Shown here in pieces: positions 8,027 through 16,179 of a stretch of DNA of 39,571 bases. The first letter of the stretch is position 1, and the number at the start of each line of letters is the position of its first letter. The position numbers were made by a program, and so were the translations under genes. This DNA comes from Oscillospiraceae bacterium. GTDB lineage: Bacteria; Bacillota; Clostridia; Oscillospirales; CAG-272. The notes beneath the pieces are model-generated. The model saw only the letters and a list, made by a program, of their open reading frames with translations. It did no database searches and was not told the origin of the DNA. The stretch covers positions 1-39,571 of the forward strand of contig SVTT01000014.1 in the NCBI GenBank assembly GCA_015063625.1, read 5' to 3'.

Positions 8027-8175
8027 CATGAATTGCCCTGTCGGGCATGAATTGAACCTCGTTCATGAATTGCACCTTCGGTGCATGAAAACAGGGCAAT
8101 TCAAATCATGGAGCAAGAGGTGCGAGAAATCATGAAGCCCCGGGCTTCAATTCATGACGCAAAGCGTCAATTCAT
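8027..8175. repeat. Array of ATGAATTG-linked micro-hairpins
   Basis: Consecutive 18-20 bp units begin CATGAATTG and each carries a different tiny palindrome: GCCC-TGTC-GGGC, GAAC-CTC-GTTC, GCACC-TTC-GGTGC. From about 8132 the spacer appears inverted as AATTCAT, between GAAGCCCCGGGCTTC and GACGC-AAA-GCGTC. The array as a whole is therefore also roughly palindromic. No gene is present. Confidence 0.75.
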
Positions 8176-8210
8176 TACGAACGGGAGAATATCTCCAAAG
8201 CAACGCAAAA

Positions 8211-8256
8211 GCACTTATGACAAACGATCTTATTCGTTATCATAAGTGCTTTTTGA
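8211..8256. terminator. Bidirectional terminator between convergent genes
   Basis: AAAAGCACTTATGA and TCATAAGTGCTTTT form a 14-bp stem around an AT-rich loop that itself can fold (AACGA/TCGTT). U-tracts exist on both strands (CTTTTTG on plus, CTTTTGC on minus). It lies between the DUF1508 gene (plus) and the DUF2974 gene (minus). Confidence 0.8.
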
Positions 8257-8311
8257 TACCTTTGTTTTCGGAGCTTATTTTATGGCGGGGCGCTGCTTGG
8301 GGCGCGGCTGC

Positions 8312-9382
8312 TCACTCCGCGCGCTTGCGCGAGCGATTGAGCACCGCAATGCTTTCGGCAAGCACGGTGCGCATCTCGTCCGAGAGATCTCCGTAGGCGC
8401 GCATGATGTTTTTTAAGCTCTGCTTCATGTTGCCCCCGATGCCCGAGATGGTATCCTGCTCGGATGCCTCCAGCACGCTGAAAAGCGCCTCGCAGAACCG
8501 GCGCTTGCGCTCGGGGCTGAGATCGTTGACAAAGCCGTCGATGATCGCCTCGGTCTTGTGCCCGAAGGCGGTGCGCTCTGCCGCATAGACAAACTCGGTT
8601 CCGACCAGCTCCCACGAGTAGGGATCGTGCTGCATCAGCCCCTTGTTGGTGCTTTTCACCACGCGGTAATTGGTGTCGTGCTCAAGAAGCACCGCCACGA
8701 TCGAGGATTGGGGCATATACGTGCGGATGCGGTCCCGCAGCTCCAGATATTCGGGAGTATGGATGGTGGCATCGCAAAAGCCGGGGCCGTCATGGTTGTA
8801 GACGGTGCGGATGCGATAGCGGCACGCCTCTCCTCCGAACACCGACGCATACATGGCAAGATTGCCCCCCTTGGAGTGTCCTCCTACAAACATACGGCGC
8901 ATCGGGTACGCCGCCGCCACCGATTGCAGGTAGGAAACGGCGCGGAGCTGAGCGGGGACGGGGCATTCGTAGCTCATACGGAAATCCTCCTTCCAGCCCA
9001 CCAGCGTGTCGTCGGTCCCCTCAAAGGCAACAAACATATTTTGCCCCGGAAGAAGCAGAGAAACAGCGCCGAACTGGATCCCGTCGGCGCGGTCGATCAC
9101 CTTGGTGGCGGCAAAGAGCCGCAACGAGCCGTAGCGCACCGAGGCAGCCATCTCGCGCAGAAGACGCTCGTGGTTTCCGTCACCCTGTCCGCGGGGCAGC
9201 AAAAAATAGCGCTTTGCCACGTCGGCAAGGCGGATCGGCTCCTCACGGGGGTCATCCGAAACCACCTCCTCAAGCCCCATGTAGGCAAGCATGGAGAGGA
9301 TCAGCGAATCCACGGGGCAAAGGGGCGCATTGCCAAAGGAAAGATCGCCCCGCCATGCCAGATAATCAAAAATATTTCCCAA
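8312..9382 (-). CDS. DUF2974 (Mbeg1-like) alpha/beta hydrolase
   Basis: A 356-aa lipase-like protein. The nucleophile elbow is GGHSKGGNLAMYAS (Ser170), and the FVAFEGTDDTLVGWKEDF segment (about 117-134) matches the oxyanion and lid region of the family. NHDGPGF follows in the expected place, and Asp/His candidates lie further on. No signal peptide is seen. The natural substrate of the family is not firmly known. The start codon is TTG at 9382, eight bases after GGAGG; no ATG nearby has a comparable site. The gene begins 36 bp after the ygiQ-like gene and is likely in the same transcript. Confidence 0.85.
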   Translation of the reverse strand: MGNIFDYLAWRGDLSFGNAPLCPVDSLILSMLAYMGLEEVVSDDPREEPIRLADVAKRYFLLPRGQGDGNHERLLREMAASVRYGSLRLFAATKVIDRADGIQFGAVSLLLPGQNMFVAFEGTDDTLVGWKEDFRMSYECPVPAQLRAVSYLQSVAAAYPMRRMFVGGHSKGGNLAMYASVFGGEACRYRIRTVYNHDGPGFCDATIHTPEYLELRDRIRTYMPQSSIVAVLLEHDTNYRVVKSTNKGLMQHDPYSWELVGTEFVYAAERTAFGHKTEAIIDGFVNDLSPERKRRFCEALFSVLEASEQDTISGIGGNMKQSLKNIMRAYGDLSDEMRTVLAESIAVLNRSRKRAE

Positions 9383-9418
9383 GAAAATATCCTCCTTTTC
9401 TCCGATCGGCGGTCGCGC

Positions 9419-11407
9419 TCAGCGCTTGCCCCCCTTGGCACGGGAGCCGCCCGATCCTGTCCCACTCCCTCGTCTGCCCCTTGATGCAGAGGGTCGGCTG
9501 CCCGATCGGGAGGGACTCTTCTCACCCCGAGCCGTCCTGCCACTTGTTGACCGATTGGCGGAAGGCAGGGGTTTTTTGCCCCGTTCGGGGGCTTTTTTGC
9601 GTTCGCCGCCCTCGGGGCGCACCAGGCACTCGGCACCGAAGCCGATCAGATCCTCCCGCCCAGCCCTGCGGAGCGCCTCGCGTACCGCCGCGGCATTCTG
9701 CGGTCGGTTGAACTGCAAAAGCGCCCGTTGCAGCTGCTTTTCACGGTAATCCGAGGGGACGAAGACCTGCTTTCCCGAAAGCGGATCGATGCCCGTGTAG
9801 TACATAACGGTGGACGCCGTGCCGGGTGTGGGATAATAGTCCTGCACCTGCTCGGGCGCATAGCGGTCGCGCTTCAGGCACTCGGCGAGCTCGACGGCGT
9901 CGGCAAGCGTGCTTCCGGGATGACTTGACATCAGATACGGTACGAGATATTGCTCCTTGCCAAAGCTCTTGGTCAGCTCGAAGTAGCGGCGGCGGAAGCG
10001 CTCGTAGACCTCAAAATGCGGCTTGCCCATGGCGTCCAGCACACGGGGCGAGCAGTGCTCGGGGGCAACCTTCAGCTGTCCGCTGACGTGATCGCGCACC
10101 AGCTTTTTGAAAAAGCGCTCGTCGGGATCGGCAAGCAGATAGTCAAAGCGGATGCCCGAACGGATAAACACCTTTTTCACGCCGGGGAGCGCCTCGATCG
10201 TCTCAAGCAGACGGATGTACTCACTGTGATCGACGCGCAGATTTTTGCAGGGCGTGGGAGCAAGACACTTGCGGTTGGCACACACCCCCGACTTCAGCTG
10301 CTTCTCGCAGGCAGGCGCGCGAAAATTGGCGGTAGGACCTCCCACGTCATGGATATAGCCCTTGAAATCGGGCATGGCAATGATCTTCCTGCACTCCTCC
10401 ACCACGCTTTCGATGCTGCGCGAGCGCACCGTGCGTCCCTGATGGAAGGCGAGTGCACAGAAATTGCACGCGCCAAAGCAGCCGCGGTTATGCGTGACCG
10501 AAAAGCGCACCTCCTCGATGGCGGGAACGCCCCCCTCCCTCTCGTAATCGGGGTGATAGGTACGGGCATAGGGGAGGGCGTAAACGCGGTCCAGCTCCTC
10601 TCGCTCCAGAGGAGGCATGGGAGGATTTTGCACCAAAGCCTTATTATCATAATATTCAAGGATCGCCCTGCCGTTCAAGGCATCCTGATTGCGGTATTGC
10701 GCGGCAAACGCCTCGGCATACCGCCGCTTGTCTGTCTTAAGCTCATTGTAGTCAAACGCCGCCGCCACGGGATAGTGCACGGCGTCCTCCCGTTTTGCCA
10801 GATAGACCGTTCCCCGCACGTCGCGGATCTTGCGCACGGGGATCCCCTTGTCAAGCAGAGCGGCAATGCGCAGAAGAATATTCTCCCCCATTCCGTAGGT
10901 CAGGAGATCGGCACGCGAGTCCACCAGCACCGAGCGACGCACCTTATCGTCCCAATAATCGTAATGGGCAAAGCGGCGCAGTGACGCCTCCAGGCCCCCG
11001 AGGATCACAGGCACGTCCCCGTATGCCTCGCGGATGCGGTTGCAGTAAACGATCACGGCGCGGTCGGGGCGAAGCCCCATTTTTCCACCCGGAGAATAAT
11101 AGTCATAGGAGCGACGCTTTTTTGCCGCGGTATAATGCGCGACCATGGAATCGATATTGCCCGCCGTGACGAGAAAGCCAAGACGGGGCTTGCCGAACTC
11201 CCGAAAGGCATCGGCACTCCTGAAATCGGGCTGTGCGAGAATGGCAACACGGTAGCCTGCCGCCTCCAGCACGCGCGAGATGATGGCAACGCCAAAGGAA
11301 GGATGATCCACGTAGGCATCCCCCGTCACGTATACGAAATCGGGCACATCCCAGCCCCGCGCCTCCATATCGGCACGGCAGATCGGCAAAAATGCGGCTC
11401 TCTCCAT
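9419..11407 (-). CDS. YgiQ-family radical SAM protein (UPF0313)
   Basis: A 662-aa protein. Residues 20-140 match the N-terminal B12-binding-like region of UPF0313 (FVYVTGDAYVDHPSFG, GGLEASLRRFAHYDYWDD). The radical SAM cluster motif is NRGCFGACNFCALAFHQGR, with Cys310, Cys314 and Cys317. Later landmarks include GGPTANFR, the extra cysteines around CANRKCLAPTPCKNL, and the PGSTLADAVELAECL region. The family is widespread but its reaction is not established; RNA or small-molecule modification is possible. Residues from about 602 onward form a Lys/Arg/Ser/Gly-rich disordered tail that could bind nucleic acid. It is divergent from the MATE gene and upstream of the DUF2974 gene. Confidence 0.9.
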   Translation of the reverse strand: MERAAFLPICRADMEARGWDVPDFVYVTGDAYVDHPSFGVAIISRVLEAAGYRVAILAQPDFRSADAFREFGKPRLGFLVTAGNIDSMVAHYTAAKKRRSYDYYSPGGKMGLRPDRAVIVYCNRIREAYGDVPVILGGLEASLRRFAHYDYWDDKVRRSVLVDSRADLLTYGMGENILLRIAALLDKGIPVRKIRDVRGTVYLAKREDAVHYPVAAAFDYNELKTDKRRYAEAFAAQYRNQDALNGRAILEYYDNKALVQNPPMPPLEREELDRVYALPYARTYHPDYEREGGVPAIEEVRFSVTHNRGCFGACNFCALAFHQGRTVRSRSIESVVEECRKIIAMPDFKGYIHDVGGPTANFRAPACEKQLKSGVCANRKCLAPTPCKNLRVDHSEYIRLLETIEALPGVKKVFIRSGIRFDYLLADPDERFFKKLVRDHVSGQLKVAPEHCSPRVLDAMGKPHFEVYERFRRRYFELTKSFGKEQYLVPYLMSSHPGSTLADAVELAECLKRDRYAPEQVQDYYPTPGTASTVMYYTGIDPLSGKQVFVPSDYREKQLQRALLQFNRPQNAAAVREALRRAGREDLIGFGAECLVRPEGGERKKAPERGKKPLPSANRSTSGRTARGEKSPSRSGSRPSASRGRRGSGTGSGGSRAKGGKR

Positions 11408-11441
11408 CCTCTCACACCCCTTCTGTTTTTTCGCAAGGCTC

Positions 11442-11489
11442 TTGCAAATACGTCACTCTTATGATACAATATAAAGTCGTATATTTCAA
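11442..11489. promoter_or_regulatory. Overlapping divergent promoters, ygiQ-like and MATE genes
   Basis: Plus strand: TTGCAA (11442-11447) and TACAAT (11465-11470), spacer 17 bp, toward the MATE gene. Minus strand: TTGAAA (11484-11489) and TATCAT (11461-11466), spacer 17 bp, toward the ygiQ-like gene. The two -10 boxes overlap by two bases, so RNA polymerase cannot occupy both at once. Confidence 0.75.
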
Positions 11490-11517
11490 GTGTTTATTTG
11501 TGACAAAGGAGAAAAAG

Positions 11518-12912
11518 ATGCGAAGGCGCTTCATTGGCGACAGGCGGTTTTACGGGCGGATGTTTGCCGTTCTGCTACCCATTGTGATCCAGAATTTCAT
11601 CACCAATTTTGTTTCCCTGCTCGACAACATCATGGTGGGTCAGGTGGGAACGGTGCAGATGAGCGGTGTTGCCATCGTCAATCAGCTGCTCTTCATCTTT
11701 AACCTTTGTATCTTCGGCGGCATGTCGGGGGCAGGCATCTTTACCGCACAGTTCTGCGGCTCGGGCGACCACGAGGGCATACGCCACACCTTCCGCTACA
11801 AGATCGTTCTGGGCATTTTGCTGTCGGCGCTCGGCGGTGTTCTTCTTTTCCTTTTCAGGGGGGAGCTGATCTCGCTCTTTCTGCAGGGAGATGGCGATCC
11901 TGCCGCCGCCGCGGCATCGCTCGCCTTTGGCTGCGACTATCTGCGCATCATGCTTCTCGGGCTTCTGCCCTTTGCCCTAACCAACGCTTACAGCAGTACC
12001 CTTCGCGAGAACGGGCAGACGGTCGTGCCCATGGTGGCGGGCATCGGCGCCGTCACCGTCAATCTGGTGCTCAACTACGTCCTCATCTTCGGTCACCTCG
12101 GTGCACCCACGCTCGGCACCGACGGTGCCGCCATCGCCACCGTGATCTCCCGCTACGTCGAGCTTGCCGTCGTGGCACTCTACACGCATCTGCACGGCAG
12201 GGAATTTCCCTTTATCAAGGGCGCCTTCGGTTCGCTCTATATCCCCAAAAGACTGCTTCGCTCGCTCATCCTCAAGGGCATCCCTCTTCTCCTGAGCGAA
12301 ACGCTCTGGTCGGTCGGCATGACAACGCTGACGCAGAGCTACTCCATCCGCGGCCTTGACGTGGTGGCGGCGCTCAATATTGCCAACACCGTCATCAACC
12401 TCTCCGGCGTGGTCTATATTGCCATGGGTAGCACGGTGGGCATCATCGTGGGGCAGCTGCTCGGCACGGGCGCCTGCGAGGAGGAGGTGCGCGACACCGA
12501 CCGAAAGCTGATCTTTGCCGCCATCCTTTCAAGCATCGTGTTCGGCGGTCTGCTCGCCTCGGTGTCCGCCGTATTCCCCCGTATCTACAACACCACCGAT
12601 GCGGTGCGCGGCATTGCCACGGGGCTGATCCTCATCTCCGCCGCCATCATGCCCTTCAATTCCTTTACCCACTGCATCTACTTCACGCTGCGCTCGGGGG
12701 GCTGCACGGGAATCACCTTCCTTTACGACAACTGCTACATGTGGGGCGTGGTGGTGACGACCGCCTTTTTCCTCAGCCGCTTCTCCCCCCTTACCATCAT
12801 TCCGCTTTACGCGATCTGTCAGTCGCTCGACATCCTCAAGGGTGCCCTTGGCATCCTCTTCCTCAAAAGCAACATGTGGATCAAGCGGCTTGCCGTTCCG
12901 ACAGACGAATGA
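11518..12912 (+). CDS. MATE-family efflux transporter
   Basis: A 464-aa inner-membrane antiporter with about twelve hydrophobic segments arranged as two MatE halves. The N-terminal half shows LLPIVIQNFITNFVSLLDNIMVG, and the FGGMSGAGIFTAQFCGSGD segment typical of Clostridia MATE proteins. The second half begins near RSLILKGIPLLLSETLWSVG. Family members export cationic drugs or metabolites against Na+ or H+; the substrate here is unknown. The start at 11518 has AAAGGAG six bases upstream. An in-frame extension to 11392 would include the promoter. Length is normal for the family. It is monocistronic and convergent with the rhamnosidase gene. Confidence 0.92.
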   Translation: MRRRFIGDRRFYGRMFAVLLPIVIQNFITNFVSLLDNIMVGQVGTVQMSGVAIVNQLLFIFNLCIFGGMSGAGIFTAQFCGSGDHEGIRHTFRYKIVLGILLSALGGVLLFLFRGELISLFLQGDGDPAAAAASLAFGCDYLRIMLLGLLPFALTNAYSSTLRENGQTVVPMVAGIGAVTVNLVLNYVLIFGHLGAPTLGTDGAAIATVISRYVELAVVALYTHLHGREFPFIKGAFGSLYIPKRLLRSLILKGIPLLLSETLWSVGMTTLTQSYSIRGLDVVAALNIANTVINLSGVVYIAMGSTVGIIVGQLLGTGACEEEVRDTDRKLIFAAILSSIVFGGLLASVSAVFPRIYNTTDAVRGIATGLILISAAIMPFNSFTHCIYFTLRSGGCTGITFLYDNCYMWGVVVTTAFFLSRFSPLTIIPLYAICQSLDILKGALGILFLKSNMWIKRLAVPTDE

Positions 12913-12920
12913 CCGCACTC

Positions 12921-13196
12921 AAAAGGGGCTGTCACATTTGACGAGACCGAAAAAGTCCGAAAACAAAGAAAAAAACGATCTCAAATATAGCAAAAGCCGT
13001 AAATGAGACAGTTTTAAGGTAGAAATCCTGGGGATTTCATATTTTATGATCGGACTTTTTCTACCGTCGCTCCCGAGGCTCGACGTACCTTTGTACGCCT
13101 CACGCCTCGCGATCAACGCTTCTCGCCTAAATCTGCCGAGCCCCTTCAACATAGCAAAAGGAGCTGTCTCAAATTTCGCATTTGAGACAGCTCCTT
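12921..13196. mobile_element. MITE-like element with nested inverted repeats
   Basis: The termini are related inverted repeats: AAAAGGGGCTGTCACATTTG on the left, against AAGGAGCTGTCTCAAAT read inward from the right. Inside, GAAAAAGTCCGA (12949-12960) pairs perfectly with TCGGACTTTTTC (13050-13061), and ATAGCAAAAG occurs twice. A 77-codon open frame on the minus strand (12919-13152) spans the element. I regard it as element sequence rather than a demonstrated gene. There is no transposase, and target-site duplications are not obvious. Confidence 0.5.
13158..13196. terminator. 17-bp perfect stem, bidirectional terminator
   Basis: AAGGAGCTGTCTCAAAT (13158-13174) pairs perfectly with its complement (13180-13196) around TTCGC. 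Short T-tracts are present on both sides (CCTTGCTTT on plus, CCTTTTGC on minus). It lies between the convergent MATE and rhamnosidase genes and doubles as the right end of the MITE-like element. Confidence 0.75.
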
Positions 13197-13222
13197 GCTT
13201 TACCCTGTAAACGGGGCGGCAT

Positions 13223-15490
13223 TTATGCCTTTGTCACAAAATGGTAGGTGCCCTCCGAGAGTGTTGCGCGGTAGCCGTCGGGCAAGCACAGCGATGCCGT
13301 TGCGCCTGCGGGCACGGTGAACTCGAAGAAGATCTGATCGCCCTTGTAATACCAGTTGCTCTCCACTCTGCCCTGCACGGTGTCAAGCGAGACGTTCATG
13401 AAGCCGAGCTCCCGCGAGGGCACGGGGGCAAGCAGGATGTGGCGGAAGCCGGGCTGCTCCTCATCGGCAGAAATGCCTGCCGCAACGCCGTAAAGCCAGT
13501 CGCAGACCGAGCCGTAGGCATAATGATTATAGGAATTCATGCTTTTGCTCCAGAAGCTTCCGTCTTCCTTGATGCCGTTCCAATGCTCCCACATGGTGGT
13601 AGCACCGTGGTTGACCGAGTAGAGCCAGGAGGGGTTGCGCTCCTCAAGAAGCAGCCTGTAGGCAACGTCAGCCCTGCCGCCCCTTGCAAGAACGTGCAGG
13701 ATATAGGGCGTGCCCACGAAGCCGGTCGCCATCAGTCCGTCAAACCCGTCGATCAGCTCGACCAGCTTGTCGACCAGCGCGGGGCGCTCCTCCTCGGTGC
13801 AAAGCCCGAAATGAAGGATGAGCACGATGGCGGTCTGGGTCATGCCGATGCGCTGCTCCTCCTCGCCGCGGAGCTTTTCACGCTCCATGGTGGCAGGCAT
13901 ATCGATCTTGACACGGGGCATACCGTTCTCCATGAAGCGCTCGCGGAAGGCCTTTACGATGTTGCGGTACATTGCGCGGTATTCGGTCATATCCTTGCCG
14001 AGCGCCTCGCCCGCGCGGATCAGCAGATCGGTGGAATAGGCAAAGAAGGCACTGCCGATGAGATTGGTGGAGGTGGCGCCCACAAAGGAGTCGGCACCCG
14101 CATCCATGGCAAGCCAGTCGCCGTAGTGATAGCCGCCGAGCCAAAGGAACTCCTCCTCGCCCGCGTGATGCTGATATTCGACCCATTTGCGCATCATCTC
14201 AAAATTGTCCTCAAGGACCTTTTTGTCACCGTACATGCGGTAAAGCTCGGTGGGAATGATGGTCGCGGCGTCAGCCCATGCCGCAGACACGCGGGAGGGA
14301 CCGTGCTTGATCAGCTTCTCGGGAACCGTTCCCGCCAGTGCACCGTCGGGCCACTGCTCAAGGCGCATATCGCCAAGCCATTTTTCAAAGAATTTCCGAA
14401 CGTCAAAGTTATATGCCGCCGTACGGCAGAAGACCTGCGCATCGCCCATCCAGCCAAGGCGCTCGTCGCGCTGCGGACAGTCGGTGGGCACGTCAAGATA
14501 GTTGCTCTTCTGTCCCCAGATGGTATTGTGGTAAAGCTGATTGATCTTCGGATTGCCCGTCACGATGCGGCCCGTGCGCTTCATCTCGCTGTGCACCACC
14601 ACGGCGCGCACGGCACCGAGATCGATCTCGCCCTCGGGATACTCGTCAAGGCGGATGTAGCGGAAGCCCTGGAAGGAGAAGACGGGCTTCATTACGCGCT
14701 GCGTGCCGTCCAGCACGAAGGTGAGATGGCAGTCCCTTGCGGCGCGATAGTTGTCGTTGTAGAAATTGCCGTCCCGATCAAGCACCTCGGCGTGCGAGAT
14801 ACGGATGCGCTCGCCCCTTTTGCCCGCGAGCGTGAACTCGGCATAGCCCGTGAGGTTCTGACCGAAGTCGATCACGCGCTCGCCCTTGGGCGTGACGATC
14901 AGCGCTACGGGGGCTACGCGCTCCTGCTCCCTGATATCGGCACCCACCTGAGGGACAAGGGGGAATTTGTGCGCGCTCTCGTCAAGCACGGCATTGCCGA
15001 GCACGCGGGGAACAGCGGTGTAATCCACCTCCTCGCCGTGGTAAATATCCGAATAGATCACGGGAGAGGTCTCGGCAACCCAGCTCTCGTCGGTATAGAT
15101 CACGCGCTCACTGCCGTCGGCAAGGGTGAGCGTCAGCTTGGCATTGATGGCATAATGGTCGTGATAGGTCTTGTCGCCGCCGTCAAAGCCAAAGCAACCG
15201 ACCGCCCATCCGGGTGCGGCGGTGATGGCGATCTCGGCGCACGCGGCGTCACCGATGTGCTCACTGACGTCATAGGTCATGTACTGCACGCGATTGTGAT
15301 AGCCCGTCATACCGGGCGTAAGCAGGTCATCACCGACGCGCTTGCCGTTGACCTCGGCACGGAAAAGACCGATGGCAGAGATCGAGATCTCGGCACGCTT
15401 GACGCGGCGATCGAGGCAGACTCTCTTTTTGAAGCATACGGATGCGTTGCCCATATCCACAGGGCTCTTGATCCAATCGGTTGCTCTCAT
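13223..15490 (-). CDS. Alpha-L-rhamnosidase, GH78
   Basis: A 755-aa enzyme that releases terminal L-rhamnose from plant or bacterial glycans. N-terminal beta-sandwich domains (about 1-290) include GLFRAEVNGKRVGDDLLTPGMTGY and FSFQGFRYIRLDEYP. The (alpha/alpha)6 barrel follows, with the family signature DVPTDCPQRDERLGWMGD (general acid Glu343) and TTMWEHWNG (candidate general base Glu635). A C-terminal beta domain ends the protein. No signal peptide is seen, so it probably cleaves imported oligosaccharides. The start at 15490 has GAGAGG upstream; an ATG at 15508 lacks one. Length is slightly short for GH78. No rhamnose catabolic genes adjoin it. Confidence 0.93.
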   Translation of the reverse strand: MRATDWIKSPVDMGNASVCFKKRVCLDRRVKRAEISISAIGLFRAEVNGKRVGDDLLTPGMTGYHNRVQYMTYDVSEHIGDAACAEIAITAAPGWAVGCFGFDGGDKTYHDHYAINAKLTLTLADGSERVIYTDESWVAETSPVIYSDIYHGEEVDYTAVPRVLGNAVLDESAHKFPLVPQVGADIREQERVAPVALIVTPKGERVIDFGQNLTGYAEFTLAGKRGERIRISHAEVLDRDGNFYNDNYRAARDCHLTFVLDGTQRVMKPVFSFQGFRYIRLDEYPEGEIDLGAVRAVVVHSEMKRTGRIVTGNPKINQLYHNTIWGQKSNYLDVPTDCPQRDERLGWMGDAQVFCRTAAYNFDVRKFFEKWLGDMRLEQWPDGALAGTVPEKLIKHGPSRVSAAWADAATIIPTELYRMYGDKKVLEDNFEMMRKWVEYQHHAGEEEFLWLGGYHYGDWLAMDAGADSFVGATSTNLIGSAFFAYSTDLLIRAGEALGKDMTEYRAMYRNIVKAFRERFMENGMPRVKIDMPATMEREKLRGEEEQRIGMTQTAIVLILHFGLCTEEERPALVDKLVELIDGFDGLMATGFVGTPYILHVLARGGRADVAYRLLLEERNPSWLYSVNHGATTMWEHWNGIKEDGSFWSKSMNSYNHYAYGSVCDWLYGVAAGISADEEQPGFRHILLAPVPSRELGFMNVSLDTVQGRVESNWYYKGDQIFFEFTVPAGATASLCLPDGYRATLSEGTYHFVTKA

Positions 15491-15548
15491 TGCAATACCT
15501 CTCTTCATTTGTCTTATTTGGGGAAATCACGGCCCCATCCTTATCCTT

Positions 15549-15576
15549 AGCATAACAAAAAAATGACTGTTGTCAA
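15549..15576 (-). promoter_or_regulatory. Promoter of the rhamnosidase gene
   Basis: On the minus strand TTGACA (15571-15576) and TATGCT (15549-15554) are 16 bp apart. TGAC-AACA-GTCA overlaps the -35 box and could be part of an operator. Confidence 0.65.
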
Positions 15577-15630
15577 CCTCATATTAAAAATGAGCGCAAA
15601 CACACGGAAGATCGGTCGTTTCGAGTCTGT

Positions 15631-16131
15631 TCATGCGTCGCCCTTGCGCATACCGCCCTGCAAAAGCGTCAGCATTCGCTCGTCGGGAGAAAGCTGTATC
15701 TCCTGCTCGCCATCCCCGTTTGCAACCGAGAGCACCACGGCGTTTAAGGGCGAGAGGTCGGGGCAATAATCGTAGCGGTGCACACGGTGCGGCGGCTTGC
15801 GGTTCTGCTCGCCAAGAGGGTGGATGGCGGTGATATCCGAGAGTGCCACGCGGCAGACCAGCTGCATACGCGAGCCGCCGCGATAGGAAAAGATCTCAAG
15901 GTCGGCGCCCCCCTCGTCATAGCTGCGCACACGGTACAGGTATTGCAGCACGAGATAGCGCGAGGTCAGCTGGATCACGGGGATCAGCAAGCAAAGCCCC
16001 ACGCATTGCAGGATCGACGGATAAAAGGAAAACAGGGCTGCTCCGATAAAGGCGGTCACCGATGCCGCCAGCAGCAGCGCCACCGCGGTCGCAGCCCTGT
16101 GATTGGTTTTTCTTGGTCGGTATTCGTACAT
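15631..16131 (-). CDS. Membrane protein of unknown function, two TM segments
   Basis: A 166-aa protein I do not recognise. Two hydrophobic helices lie at about 14-36 and 38-60. A soluble, probably beta-rich C-terminal domain (about 65-166) contains LEIFSYRGGSRMQLVCRVALSDITAI. The layout, two helices followed by a PH-like bacterial domain, resembles that of the DUF6106-like protein encoded at 35465-36025, without obvious close sequence identity. The start has GGAGGAG. It is the third gene of the ribulokinase transcript, 48 bp after the preceding gene. Confidence 0.7.
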   Translation of the reverse strand: MYEYRPRKTNHRAATAVALLLAASVTAFIGAALFSFYPSILQCVGLCLLIPVIQLTSRYLVLQYLYRVRSYDEGGADLEIFSYRGGSRMQLVCRVALSDITAIHPLGEQNRKPPHRVHRYDYCPDLSPLNAVVLSVANGDGEQEIQLSPDERMLTLLQGGMRKGDA

Positions 16132-16179
16132 ATAGCTCCTCCGAGGGGACGGGAAACCGATGCGGGGTCCTGCGTCCCT

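Noticed and set aside
13241-15550. 769-codon plus-strand frame opposite the rhamnosidase gene
   Set aside because: Antisense shadow of GH78; no domain, start signal or promoter.
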